Assembly (NCBI GenBank): GCA_937893605.1
Contig: CALBGG010000102.1
Coordinates: forward strand, 1 to 17,986
Length of the DNA: 17,986 bases
Reading direction: 5' to 3'
Origin: an uncultured Clostridia bacterium
GTDB taxonomy: Bacteria; Bacillota; Clostridia; Oscillospirales; Oscillospiraceae
Made by a program: the position numbers and the translations under genes. Below, in pieces: positions 1 through 7,503 of the stretch. Under the pieces are notes generated by a model. That model had not been told where the DNA came from. It ran no database searches and saw only the letters and a list, made by a program, of their open reading frames with translations. Positions within the stretch are counted from its first letter, which is position 1, and every line of letters starts with the position of its first letter.

Positions 1-40
1 CCGCCTCGTTGCCGTCCATCGTCTTGTACTTTCTTGTCAT
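1..40 (-). CDS. nifJ: Pyruvate:ferredoxin (flavodoxin) oxidoreductase, N-terminal 13 codons only
   Basis: Reading leftward from an ATG at 40, the 13 visible codons give MTRKYKTMDGNEA. The KTMDGN-A motif is the conserved start of pyruvate:ferredoxin oxidoreductases, which oxidatively decarboxylate pyruvate to acetyl-CoA and pass electrons to ferredoxin in the cytoplasm of anaerobes. A strong ribosome binding site (GGGAGGA, read on the minus strand at 47-53) sits at the right distance. The gene is cut by the window edge, so nothing else can be confirmed. It is divergent from the Asp23-like gene. The call rests only on the N-terminal motif and the RBS; a related 2-oxoacid oxidoreductase remains possible. 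Confidence 0.7.
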   Translation of the reverse strand, partial: MTRKYKTMDGNEA

Positions 41-81
41 ATCTTTTCCTCCCAAAACTAATGGAATTCTAATAAATATAC

Positions 82-87
82 ATTATA
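82..87 (-). promoter_or_regulatory. Possible -10 box for the leftward PFOR gene
   Basis: On the minus strand this reads TATAAT, a perfect sigma-A -10 box, about 42 bases upstream of the start codon. The -35 position 17 bases further upstream reads AGTGTT, a poor match, so this promoter would need help from an activator or is not the main one. A small inverted repeat, GATGT-AA-ACATC, lies upstream at 121-132 between the two divergent promoters. Confidence 0.4.
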
Positions 88-142
88 TTTTGTGCTTTGA
101 GTTTAACACTAAAAAAATGCGATGTAAACATCAAATTATTGC

Positions 143-171
143 TTGTACTTTTTGAAGCGGTGTATTATACT
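143..171 (+). promoter_or_regulatory. Sigma-A promoter for the Asp23-fakA operon
   Basis: A -35 box TTGTAC (143-148) and a -10 box TATACT (166-171) are separated by exactly 17 bases. An alternative pair TTGCTT (139-144)/TATTAT (163-168) has an 18-base spacer. Transcription would start near 178, about 45 bases before the first gene's ATG. Confidence 0.7.
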
Positions 172-222
172 ATTATAGCAATTTTATAATTGCGCGCATT
201 TTGATGAAAGGAGCCTTTCGAT

Positions 223-576
223 ATGGTGAATATCAGCAATGAGCTTGGAAGTATAAGCATCACCAGTGAGGTCTTTACGAATATTGCCGGCGCTGCTGCG
301 ACGAGCTGCTTCGGCGTTAAGGGTATGGCAGGACGCAGTAAGGAAGGCGGCCCGCTCCAGCTTCTAAGACGCGAATCAATGTCAAAGGGCGTCATGACAC
401 ATCTTAATGACGATGGTACGCTTTCGCTTGAGCTGCACATCGGCGTTGACAACGGCGTCAATATAAGCGCCGTGTGCCGCAGCATTATAAAGGAAGTGCG
501 CTACAAGGTCGCAAAGGCTACGGGCGTTCCCGTTAAGAGCGTCGATGTTTATGTCGACACTGTCATCGTCGGTTAA
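223..576 (+). CDS. Asp23/Gls24 family envelope stress response protein (YloU-like)
   Basis: A 117-residue protein covering the whole Asp23/Gls24 (DUF322) fold. The opening ISNELGSISITSEVFTNIAG matches the family's beta strand and helix start, and the C-terminal part (about residues 77-115, SAVCRSIIKEVRYKV followed by a valine-rich final strand) is equally typical. Members are small cytoplasmic or membrane-anchored proteins linked to cell-envelope homeostasis; their biochemistry is poorly defined. No membrane segment is visible, so it would need a partner to reach the membrane. The start is set by AAAGGAG at 207-213. It lies 35 bases before the FakA-like gene, the same order as yloU-yloV in Bacillus subtilis, and shares its promoter. 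Confidence 0.92.
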   Translation: MVNISNELGSISITSEVFTNIAGAAATSCFGVKGMAGRSKEGGPLQLLRRESMSKGVMTHLNDDGTLSLELHIGVDNGVNISAVCRSIIKEVRYKVAKATGVPVKSVDVYVDTVIVG

Positions 577-611
577 TTACAGAGATAATCCCTCCCGGAG
601 GTGCTTTTGAT

Positions 612-2297
612 TTGAGAGAATATTTAGACGCCGCGGTGTTTAAGGACATGATCCTTTGCGCTGACGCCGCGCTTGCTGAAAATACTCAGCAGATAAACGA
701 GCTTAACGTTTTCCCTGTTCCCGACGGTGATACGGGTACGAATATGAGCCTTACGATGAACGAGGCCGCAGCCCAGCTGAGAAAGAAAGAATTTTACGCG
801 GTGGATGCCGTTGCCGACTGCGTTGCCGGCGCTCTCCTGCGCGGCGCGCGCGGAAACTCCGGCGTTATCTTGTCGCTTCTGTTCCGCGGAATATCCCGCA
901 GGCTCAAGGGCATGGAGACCGTCGGCGCGAAGGAATTCGCGGCCGCCATGGAGGACGGTGTCGACGCTGCATACAAGGCGGTCATGAAGCCCGCCGAGGG
1001 CACGATACTGACCGTTGCGCGTATGGCGTCGGCCGCTGCCGTCGAGTATGCCAAAAAAGGCACGGATATTGAGGAGCTGCTTGAGACCGCGCTCAGGATA
1101 GGCAGCGAAGCGCTTGAAAACACCGTCAATCAGAATCCCGTCCTGCAGAAGGCCGGAGTCGTCGATGCCGGCGGCAAGGGCTATATAGTCATTTTCACCG
1201 CCATGCTCGCATGTCTGCGCGGCGAGGTCAAGGCTCCTACGGCTGCTGTTCAGGCGGGCGTTATCGCAAACGAAAATAACGCGTTCGACATGTTCGGAAC
1301 AGATGAGATAACCTACGCATTCGATACCGTGTATATAGTTCGCAAGCACGAGCCGAATATTGACCTCACGCCGCTGCGTGCCTATCTTTCCAGCATCGGC
1401 GACTGCCTTGTTATCGGCGAAGACGACGAGGCGTTCAAGGTGCATGTCCATACGAACATCCCCGGCGAGGCGCTCACGAAGAGCCAGCAGTACGGTACGC
1501 TGGAGCTTGCCAAGATCGAAAATATGCGCACGCAGTATGACGATATAATGGCAGGCCGCAAGGCACAGACGACCGATGATCTTGAAAAGGTAGAGCAGGA
1601 GCTTGAGAATGCCGAGGAGCAGCACGCCGCTCCGACAAAGCGCTACGGCATAGTCGCTGTCTGCGCCGGCGAGGGTATTGCAAAGCTTTTCAAGGAGCTC
1701 GGAGCCGACACCATCGTAACCGGCGGCCAGACCATGAACCCCTCGACCGCAGATATCATAAAGGAAATAAACCGCACCCCGTCGGAGGTCGTGTTCGTTC
1801 TGCCCAATAATAAGAATATAATAATGGCAGCCGAGCAGAGCATCCCCCTTTGCGAGGATAAGACGGTTGTCGTTATCCCGACAAAGACGATTCCCCAGGG
1901 AATAACCGCGATGCTCAACTTCGACCCAGAAAGCGAGGTTTCCGACATCGTTGAGACGCTCACCGAGTCACTTTCGGATGTTCACACAGCCCAGGTCACC
2001 TATGCCGCACGCGACTCGGATTTTGACGGCTACGCCATCCACGCGGGCGAATACCTCGCGCTCCTGGACGGTAAGCTCATCGGCAGCTTTACCGAGATGC
2101 CCGCAATGCTGGATAAGATGTCCGAGGCGTTCGACGAGCTTGAGCCCGAGATCATCACCGTTTACTACGGCGAGGATGTGAGCGGTGAGGAAGCGGAGAC
2201 CACGGCAAAAGCGCTCGAGAAAGCCTTCCCCGACGCTGAGGTCACGGTCGTAAACGGCGGCCAGCCTGTTTACTACTACATGATATCCATTGAGTAA
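612..2297 (+). CDS. fakA: Fatty acid kinase catalytic subunit FakA (YloV/DhaL-DegV family)
   Basis: A 561-residue protein with three parts: an N-terminal DhaL/DAK2 kinase domain (about residues 8-205), a middle domain (about 225-320) and a C-terminal DegV-like domain (about 340-560). The ATP/Mg site is clear: NVFPVPDGDTGTNM at 32-45 with Asp38 and Asp40, then GARGNSGVI at 78-86. FakA phosphorylates fatty acids presented by FakB, feeding exogenous or recycled acyl chains to PlsX/PlsY for phospholipid synthesis. No fakB is visible here. The start is TTG at 612, chosen because GGAGGTG (597-603) is 8 bases upstream and the family's N-terminus aligns; an ATG 13 codons later has no such site. The middle domain keeps His278 and His280 of the HxH pair, but the position I align to the zinc-binding cysteine is Ala236 (TYAFD). 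Length is typical. Confidence 0.93.
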   Translation: MREYLDAAVFKDMILCADAALAENTQQINELNVFPVPDGDTGTNMSLTMNEAAAQLRKKEFYAVDAVADCVAGALLRGARGNSGVILSLLFRGISRRLKGMETVGAKEFAAAMEDGVDAAYKAVMKPAEGTILTVARMASAAAVEYAKKGTDIEELLETALRIGSEALENTVNQNPVLQKAGVVDAGGKGYIVIFTAMLACLRGEVKAPTAAVQAGVIANENNAFDMFGTDEITYAFDTVYIVRKHEPNIDLTPLRAYLSSIGDCLVIGEDDEAFKVHVHTNIPGEALTKSQQYGTLELAKIENMRTQYDDIMAGRKAQTTDDLEKVEQELENAEEQHAAPTKRYGIVAVCAGEGIAKLFKELGADTIVTGGQTMNPSTADIIKEINRTPSEVVFVLPNNKNIIMAAEQSIPLCEDKTVVVIPTKTIPQGITAMLNFDPESEVSDIVETLTESLSDVHTAQVTYAARDSDFDGYAIHAGEYLALLDGKLIGSFTEMPAMLDKMSEAFDELEPEIITVYYGEDVSGEEAETTAKALEKAFPDAEVTVVNGGQPVYYYMISIE

Positions 2298-2318
2298 ATA
2301 TTGACTCAATAATAAAAC

Positions 2319-2408
2319 AGCTCACCGCAGTGAACAGCACCCCATTTGTTAGACAGATATGATATAATATCTAACAGATGGGGTGCTGTTCAGATTTTGC
2401 GGTGAGCT
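2319..2408. repeat. Very long imperfect hairpin between convergent genes (probable bidirectional terminator)
   Basis: Three nested perfect arms pair across a 16-base loop (2354-2369): AGCTCACCGCA 2319-2329 with 2398-2408 (11 bp); GAACAGCACCCCAT 2332-2345 with 2378-2391 (14 bp); and TGTTAGA 2347-2353 with 2370-2376 (7 bp), separated by a T/G position and a small asymmetric bulge. The total is 32 paired bases. It lies between the end of fakA (plus) and the end of the secreted PepSY-like gene (minus), the position of a bidirectional terminator. Only the leftward side is followed by a T-rich run (TGTTTTATTATT on the minus strand). It is longer than an ordinary terminator, so a MITE-like or REP-like origin is also possible. 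Confidence 0.75.
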
Positions 2409-2436
2409 ATTCGTTTATTTGCTGTTCATTTATTTA

Positions 2437-2982
2437 TTATACGCCGTAGGATATGACCTCAAGAAGCTCTCCCGAGTATGCGTCGATGACCATGGTCGAA
2501 TCGGCGAGAATGTCTCCGCCGTGACCCTGAGCGGCAAGAGTAACGTCGCTGAATGTTATAACCCATGCGGGCGCATTTCGGAGCGCCCTGCCGCTTTCGT
2601 TAATGGAGGCCGACTCGTTATCCGTAAAGCTTGCAAGGACGGCGTTTACCGAGCTCGGAGCGGAAGATGTCATTGCCTCCAGGTGCTTCGCCGCGACCGA
2701 AATGGCTGCATCGCGGTCTACCATAGTGTTTCCCGCTGCCTGCGTGCTTTCGGATGTAAGCTCCGTGACGGAAAAGCCGTGATCGGCGGTGTCGGCCGGA
2801 GCCGGCAGCGCTTCTGTGAGCGGAACAGATCTCTCGCAGACCGAAACGGTGTCCGATACCTGCTGCTCTCCGCCGCTTATCGCCGCACTTTCGGGCTCTG
2901 CCGACAAAGCGTATGCCACGGACGCGGACAATACGAGCACGGCAGCCAAAGCTCCGACAAAAATTTTGACGCGTTTATTCAT
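2437..2982 (-). CDS. Secreted or membrane-anchored PepSY-like protein
   Basis: A 181-residue protein with a positively charged N-terminus and a hydrophobic segment at about residues 7-26 (FVGALAAVLVLSASVAYALS), a signal peptide or anchor. Residues 27-85 are low-complexity and rich in Ser, Glu and Ala, like an extracytoplasmic linker. The C-terminal part resembles a PepSY-type unit: a helix around DRDAAISVAAKHL (89-101), then beta strands AWVITFSDVTL (139-149) and MVIDAYSGELLEVISYG (164-180). PepSY domains are usually inhibitory or regulatory and sit outside the membrane. A strong RBS (AAGGAGG on the minus strand, 2990-2996) fixes the start. It is convergent with fakA and divergent from moaC. 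I do not recognise a specific named family. Confidence 0.75.
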   Translation of the reverse strand: MNKRVKIFVGALAAVLVLSASVAYALSAEPESAAISGGEQQVSDTVSVCERSVPLTEALPAPADTADHGFSVTELTSESTQAAGNTMVDRDAAISVAAKHLEAMTSSAPSSVNAVLASFTDNESASINESGRALRNAPAWVITFSDVTLAAQGHGGDILADSTMVIDAYSGELLEVISYGV

Positions 2983-3142
2983 TTTTATACCTCCTTTGAG
3001 AAAAAATCACTTATACTGCAACATGTCTATACAATATCTGCGTATATGATAGTATATAAAATTTAGAAACGCAAGCAGCATCAGTCATAGTTAACATATT
3101 GCTCATTGACTGTTAACAATTGCATGCTGAGCCGACGGAGCA

Positions 3143-3171
3143 TTGACAAGGTGCCGGGCGGAATATAAAAT
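3143..3171 (+). promoter_or_regulatory. Sigma-A promoter for the moaC operon
   Basis: A perfect -35 box TTGACA (3143-3148) and a -10 box TAAAAT (3166-3171) are 17 bases apart. Transcription would start near 3178, just upstream of the moaC RBS. Upstream lies an inverted repeat, GTTAACA (3090-3096) and TGTTAAC (3111-3117). Confidence 0.75.
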
Positions 3172-3200
3172 AAGCATATCTAACGATACGGAGAAGCATT

Positions 3201-3677
3201 ATGGCAGACTTTACGCATTTTAATGAAAACGGCAGAGCAAAGATGGTGGACGTGTCCGAAAAGGCGGACACCGTGCGCACGGCGGTCGCGGCGGGGCGCG
3301 TGATAGTCAACGCCGAGACCTTTGAGCTGATACGCTCCGGCGGCATGAAAAAGGGCGACGTTTTGTCCGTCGCGCAGATAGGCGGCATAATGGGCGCAAA
3401 GCGCACGTCGGAGATCATACCCATGTGCCATCCTATAATGATATCGGGCGTGGATATCGACATTTCGCTGTGTGAGGAAAGCCACAGCGTCGAGATCGTC
3501 GCAACAACGAAGTGCACCGGCGCAACGGGAGTCGAGATGGAGGCGCTCACGGCGGTGTCCGTTGCGGCGCTTACGGTTTACGATATGTGCAAGGCCGTGC
3601 AGCGCGATATCGAAATAACGGATATCCGACTTCTCAAGAAAACGGGCGGCAAAAGCGGGGTGTTTGAGCGAAAATGA
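3201..3677 (+). CDS. moaC: Cyclic pyranopterin monophosphate synthase MoaC
   Basis: A 158-residue protein matching MoaC over its full length. MoaC converts 3',8-cyclo-7,8-dihydro-GTP, made by the radical-SAM enzyme MoaA, into cyclic pyranopterin monophosphate in molybdenum cofactor synthesis. Visible motifs are FTHFNENGRAKMVDVS (4-19), IIPMCHPI (72-79, His77) and GVEMEALTAVSVAALTVYDM (110-129). Asp128 and Lys131 fall at the positions of the E. coli catalytic residues, with Lys50/Lys51 also present. GGAGA at 3190-3194 supports the ATG at 3201. It is the first gene of the operon and overlaps the asparaginase gene by 4 bases (ATGA). No other moa or moe gene is in the window. Confidence 0.96.
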   Translation: MADFTHFNENGRAKMVDVSEKADTVRTAVAAGRVIVNAETFELIRSGGMKKGDVLSVAQIGGIMGAKRTSEIIPMCHPIMISGVDIDISLCEESHSVEIVATTKCTGATGVEMEALTAVSVAALTVYDMCKAVQRDIEITDIRLLKKTGGKSGVFERK

Positions 3678-4687
3678 AGAATATCCTCATGATCGGAACG
3701 GGCGGCACCATCGCCTCGCAGATAAGCGGCGACGCGCTCTCACCGCAGCTGAGCCCCGATGAGCTCCTGGCGCTCGTTCCTGCGATATCCAAGCTGTGCC
3801 GCGTCGAGTGCGTGTCGCTTTTCAATGTCGACAGCACGAGCATGACCCCCGCGCACTGGGTGAAGATAACGCAGTGCGTAAAGGATAATTACGATAAGTA
3901 CGACGGCTTTGTCATAAGCCACGGAACGGACACGATGGCCTATACGGCAGCGGCGCTGAGCTATATGATACGCGGTTCGAAAAAACCAGTCATACTCACC
4001 GGCGCGCAGAAGCCCATAGGCTTTGATTCGACCGATTCGAAGATAAATCTCCTGGATGCCTTCACCTGCGCATGCTCGGACGATATGTGCGGCGTGAACA
4101 TCGTCTTTAACGGCCGCGTCATCCTCGGCACTCGCGCGAGGAAGACGAGGTCCAAGTCTTACGCCGCCTTCTCGAGCATAAATTACCCCTACATCGCAAC
4201 GCTTCAGGACGGGGTGTTAATGCAGTATATTAAGCCCGAGAGCAGCGAAAGACCCGAGTTTTTCACAGAGCTCGACACAAATGTCGGGCTTATAAAAATG
4301 ATCCCCGGCATGGATTTCGAGTTGCTGCAGTTTCTCGCAGAGCGCAAGGACGCCGTGATAATCGAGGCCTTCGGCGTCGGCGGCCTGCCGTCCTACGGCG
4401 ACGATAAGTTTTTGGAGATCGTCATAAACGCCATAGGGAAGGGCAAGGTCATAATAATGACTACCCAGGTGCAGAACGAGGGCTCGGATCTTGCGGTGTA
4501 CAATGTAGGGCACAGATTAAAAGGCTGGCGCAACGTGCTCGAGGCGTATGATATGACCACGGAGTCGGCGCTTGCAAAGATAATGTGCATTCTCGGCCAA
4601 ACTCGCGATTCCGACGAAATACGCCGCGCGTTCTACGAGCCGGTGGCACATGATATACTCTATCACTGCGGAGAGCAAAATGAATAA
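3674..4687 (+). CDS. ansA: L-asparaginase, type I (cytosolic-type)
   Basis: A 337-residue protein of typical type I asparaginase length with no signal peptide, so cytoplasmic. It hydrolyses asparagine to aspartate and ammonia. The first active-site motif is TGGTIAS (9-15, nucleophilic Thr12), the second SHGTDTMAY (82-90, Thr85 and Asp86), and the conserved lysine follows in TRARKTRSK (153-161, Lys157). TGAQKPIGFDSTD (109-121) is also family-typical. The ATG overlaps the moaC stop by 4 bases, which indicates translational coupling. The end overlaps the next gene by 8 bases. Its partnership with moaC has no obvious metabolic logic. Confidence 0.94.
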   Translation: MKNILMIGTGGTIASQISGDALSPQLSPDELLALVPAISKLCRVECVSLFNVDSTSMTPAHWVKITQCVKDNYDKYDGFVISHGTDTMAYTAAALSYMIRGSKKPVILTGAQKPIGFDSTDSKINLLDAFTCACSDDMCGVNIVFNGRVILGTRARKTRSKSYAAFSSINYPYIATLQDGVLMQYIKPESSERPEFFTELDTNVGLIKMIPGMDFELLQFLAERKDAVIIEAFGVGGLPSYGDDKFLEIVINAIGKGKVIIMTTQVQNEGSDLAVYNVGHRLKGWRNVLEAYDMTTESALAKIMCILGQTRDSDEIRRAFYEPVAHDILYHCGEQNE

Positions 4688-5879
4688 TGTTGTAATAATA
4701 GGCGGCGGTGCGTCGGGCATGGCGGCCGCGATAACGGCCTCGGAGGATAAGAATAACAATGTAATACTGCTTGAGCGGCAGCAGCGCGTCGGCAAAAAGC
4801 TCCTCAGCACCGGAAACGGCCGTTGTAACCTTACAAACACAGGCACTTCTCCCAAACACTATCACGGCTCGCAGCCGGGCTTTGCCGACAGTGTGCTCTC
4901 GCGCTTTACGCCGAAAGATACCCTGCGCTTTTTCGATTCCCTCGGCCTCAGCGTGAGCTGCGAGTACGGCGGCAGGGTATACCCGCAGTCAAATTCGGCC
5001 AACAGCGTTGTCGATGTTCTGCGCTTTGCTCTCATGCGCGATAATATAACGGTCAGGACATCGTGCCCTGCAAGGAAAATAGAAAGGCGCGGTGAAGGCT
5101 TTGCCGTTTTTACCGACGATGGAAGTATAGATGCCGACTTTGTCATAGTCTCCTGCGGAGGCGCTGCCGGAGCAAAGGTCGGCGGAGTTTATGACGGATA
5201 TGAGCTTTTAAAGCCCCTGGGGCATAAGTGCACGCGGCTTCTGCCGTCTCTCGTGCAGCTTATATGCGATCCGACGTATCCGCGCGCCCTCAAGGGCGTG
5301 AGGGTCATGGCAAAGCTGCGCCTTGAAAGCGACGGCGAAACGACGGCGCACAGCAGCGGCGAGCTGCAATTTACCGAAACAGGCCTCTCCGGCCCCGCGG
5401 CATTCGATATCTCCCGCGCCGCTGCCGAGATCGGCCGGGGAGTTATACACATTGACCTCTCCGGCGGTGCGGACATTGAAGAAAAGCTCCGCGCAAGGAT
5501 AAAGAATAACCCAACGCTCTGCGCCGACGATGCGCTCACAGGCGTTCTGCACAACCGGCTCGGGAAAATGGCAGTCAAATATGCCGGAGTTCCCGGCTCT
5601 TTGCCGTTGGGGAAGCTCGCGGATCCGGATGTTGCGGCAATAGCGAGTGCCTGCCGCGATTTTGCGATAGCTCTGCGCGGAGTTGAGGATTTTGACCACG
5701 CGCAGGTGACGGCCGGCGGCATAAAAACGACGGGAGTAAACCCCGAAACGCTTGAGAGCTGGTTTGTGCCTCACCTGTTCATAACCGGTGAGCTTTTGGA
5801 TGTCGATGCCGACTGCGGCGGCTTTAATCTCCAGTGGGCATGGGCAAGCGGCGTAACGGCAGGGAGGCTCGGCAAATGA
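4680..5879 (+). CDS. NAD(P)/FAD-dependent oxidoreductase, BaiN/HI0933 (YhiN) family
   Basis: A 399-residue flavoprotein. The N-terminal Rossmann motif is IIGGGASGMAAAIT (6-19), followed by the family signature GKKLLSTGNGRCNLTN (38-53). The C-terminus carries GGIKTTGVNP and FITGELLDVDADCGG, then GFNLQWAWASG, the FAD-binding end of the HI0933 family (TIGR00275 type). BaiN was assigned a role in bile acid 7-dehydroxylation in Clostridium scindens, but most family members have no established substrate. I place the start at ATG 4680 rather than 10 codons earlier because the Rossmann fold then begins normally and GGAG lies at 4670-4673. It overlaps ansA by 8 bases and the next gene by 4, so it is co-translated in this operon. 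Confidence 0.92.
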   Translation: MNNVVIIGGGASGMAAAITASEDKNNNVILLERQQRVGKKLLSTGNGRCNLTNTGTSPKHYHGSQPGFADSVLSRFTPKDTLRFFDSLGLSVSCEYGGRVYPQSNSANSVVDVLRFALMRDNITVRTSCPARKIERRGEGFAVFTDDGSIDADFVIVSCGGAAGAKVGGVYDGYELLKPLGHKCTRLLPSLVQLICDPTYPRALKGVRVMAKLRLESDGETTAHSSGELQFTETGLSGPAAFDISRAAAEIGRGVIHIDLSGGADIEEKLRARIKNNPTLCADDALTGVLHNRLGKMAVKYAGVPGSLPLGKLADPDVAAIASACRDFAIALRGVEDFDHAQVTAGGIKTTGVNPETLESWFVPHLFITGELLDVDADCGGFNLQWAWASGVTAGRLGK

Positions 5880-7462
5880 TACTTGTAAGAAATCTGCGCC
5901 TCGATATCGGGCAAAGCAAGGATACGCTCAGGTTCAAGGCAGCGCACGAGCTGCGAGTGCCCGTTCGGGCGATAAAGAGCTTTAAAATCGCAAAGCGCTC
6001 GCTCGATGCTCGGAAGAAAAACGATATTCACTGGCTGTTTTCCGCCGTGGTCGCGGTCGATAACGAGGAAAAGCTGCTTGCAAAGAACAAAAGCAAAAAT
6101 CTTGCAAAATATGATGAGATCGAGTACTCCGTGCCGCGCCTTGCTTCCGATGAGCGCCCCGTTGTCGCGGGCTTCGGGCCGGGAGGCATGTTTGCTGCGC
6201 TGGTGCTGAGCATGGCGGGGCTGAGGCCCATCGTCATCGAGCGCGGAGCGGACGCCGAGACGCGAAAGAAAAAGGTCGATATCTTCCGCTCGGGCGGCGA
6301 GCTCGACCCCGAGTGCAACGTCCAGTTCGGCGAGGGCGGCGCCGGAACATTTTCCGACGGCAAGCTCGGCACGGGCATACGCGATAAGCGCATACGCTGG
6401 ATACTGCGCACGTTTTATGAGCACGGCGCGCCCGAGAGCATACTTTATGACGCAAAGCCGCATATCGGAACGGATATACTTATAAATGTAGTTCAGGGCA
6501 TACGCGAAAGCATCGTAAAAAACGGCGGCGAGGTACTGTTTAACACGAAGCTCACGGGACTCGTCACGAAGAATAACGCTCTGCGCGCAGTCAAAGTTAC
6601 AGATGAGCGCGGCGAGCGCGAGCTTGCGTGCTCAAATCTCATCCTTGCCATAGGCCACTCGGCGCGCGATACCTTCGAGATGCTCGAAAAGTCCGGCGTT
6701 CCGATGGAGGCAAAGCCGTTTTCCATGGGTGCGCGTATCGAGCACAAGCAAAGGGACATAAATCTCGCGCAGTACGGCGAGAACAGCGATGCGCTCCCGG
6801 CCGCCGACTATTCGCTGAACGTTCATCTGCCCGACGGCACGAGTGCGTATACCTTCTGTATGTGCCCCGGAGGAGAGGTGATCGCCGCGGCGTCCGAGCC
6901 CGGAGGAGTATGTACGAACGGCATGAGCAACTCCCGCCGCGACTCGGAAAACGCCAACAGCGCCCTGCTTGTGACCTTACAGCCTGAGGATTTTCCCTAT
7001 GACGGCCCTCTCGGCGGCATGCGCTGGCAGCGGGAGATAGAGCGCGCGGCATTTGCCGTCTCCGAAAGCTTCCGAGCCCCGGCGCAGACAGTTGGCGATT
7101 TCCTCTCACTTAGAAAATCCGACGGTGCGGGAGCGGTCATGCCGAGCTATAAGCCGGGCGTTCACTGGTGCGACCTGCACGATGTCCTGCCCGAGAGGAT
7201 AACCGGAGTCCTTGAAAACGCGCTCCCCGAGCTTGGGAAAAAGCTAAAAGGCTTCGACGCGCCGGACGCTGTGCTCACAGCGCCTGAGACGCGTTCGTCC
7301 TCGCCCGTTCGCATACTGCGCGACGATTCCCGCCGCTCGCAGATACGCGGACTTTATCCCTGCGGAGAGGGCGCGGGCTATGCCGGAGGCATAACCTCCG
7401 CCGCCGTCGACGGCATGAAATGCGCCGAAGCGCTTATCGAGACACTTAAATTTGAAGAATAA
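5876..7462 (+). CDS. FAD-dependent dehydrogenase, COG2509 family
   Basis: A 528-residue protein. Residues 1-85 form a small N-terminal alpha/beta domain (MILVRNLRLDIG and onward) usual in this family. An FAD Rossmann motif follows, VVAGFGPGGMFAAL (96-109), with the glutamate IERG at 121-124 and the family signature FGEGGAGTFSDGKL (151-164). The C-terminus has the second FAD contact, GLYPCGEGAGYAGG, then ITSAAVDG. Members are uncharacterised cytoplasmic flavoproteins common in anaerobes. The ATG at 5876 overlaps the preceding TGA by 4 bases and has AGGGAGG at 5861-5867; the open frame extends 14 codons further up but only into the previous gene. A strong terminator follows at once, so this is the last gene of the operon. 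Confidence 0.92.
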   Translation: MILVRNLRLDIGQSKDTLRFKAAHELRVPVRAIKSFKIAKRSLDARKKNDIHWLFSAVVAVDNEEKLLAKNKSKNLAKYDEIEYSVPRLASDERPVVAGFGPGGMFAALVLSMAGLRPIVIERGADAETRKKKVDIFRSGGELDPECNVQFGEGGAGTFSDGKLGTGIRDKRIRWILRTFYEHGAPESILYDAKPHIGTDILINVVQGIRESIVKNGGEVLFNTKLTGLVTKNNALRAVKVTDERGERELACSNLILAIGHSARDTFEMLEKSGVPMEAKPFSMGARIEHKQRDINLAQYGENSDALPAADYSLNVHLPDGTSAYTFCMCPGGEVIAAASEPGGVCTNGMSNSRRDSENANSALLVTLQPEDFPYDGPLGGMRWQREIERAAFAVSESFRAPAQTVGDFLSLRKSDGAGAVMPSYKPGVHWCDLHDVLPERITGVLENALPELGKKLKGFDAPDAVLTAPETRSSSPVRILRDDSRRSQIRGLYPCGEGAGYAGGITSAAVDGMKCAEALIETLKFEE

Positions 7463-7465
7463 CGC

Positions 7466-7503
7466 ATGCTGAAACAGATTTTTTATCTGTTTCAGCATTT
7501 TTG
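7466..7503 (+). terminator. Rho-independent terminator of the moaC operon
   Basis: A perfect 14-bp stem (ATGCTGAAACAGAT 7466-7479 with 7485-7498) closes a TTTTT loop and is followed by a run of five T residues. It begins 3 bases after the stop codon of the last operon gene. Confidence 0.93.

Noticed and set aside
624..1625. Long leftward open frame antisense to fakA
   Set aside because: It lies wholly inside the well-supported fakA gene, has no RBS and no recognisable protein features; long antisense frames are expected in GC-rich genes.
2383..3066. Rightward 227-codon open frame
   Set aside because: It begins inside the long hairpin and overlaps the leftward PepSY-like gene, which has a signal peptide and a strong RBS; the rightward translation is Arg/Cys-rich noise.
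3090..3117. Rex (redox) operator
   Set aside because: The arms resemble half-sites, but the spacing (14 bases) does not fit the Rex consensus with a 4-base centre.
4680..5879. Calling this a functional bile-acid 7-dehydroxylation gene (baiN)
   Set aside because: The family is widespread in bacteria that do not dehydroxylate bile acids, and the operon partners (moaC, ansA) do not support that pathway.
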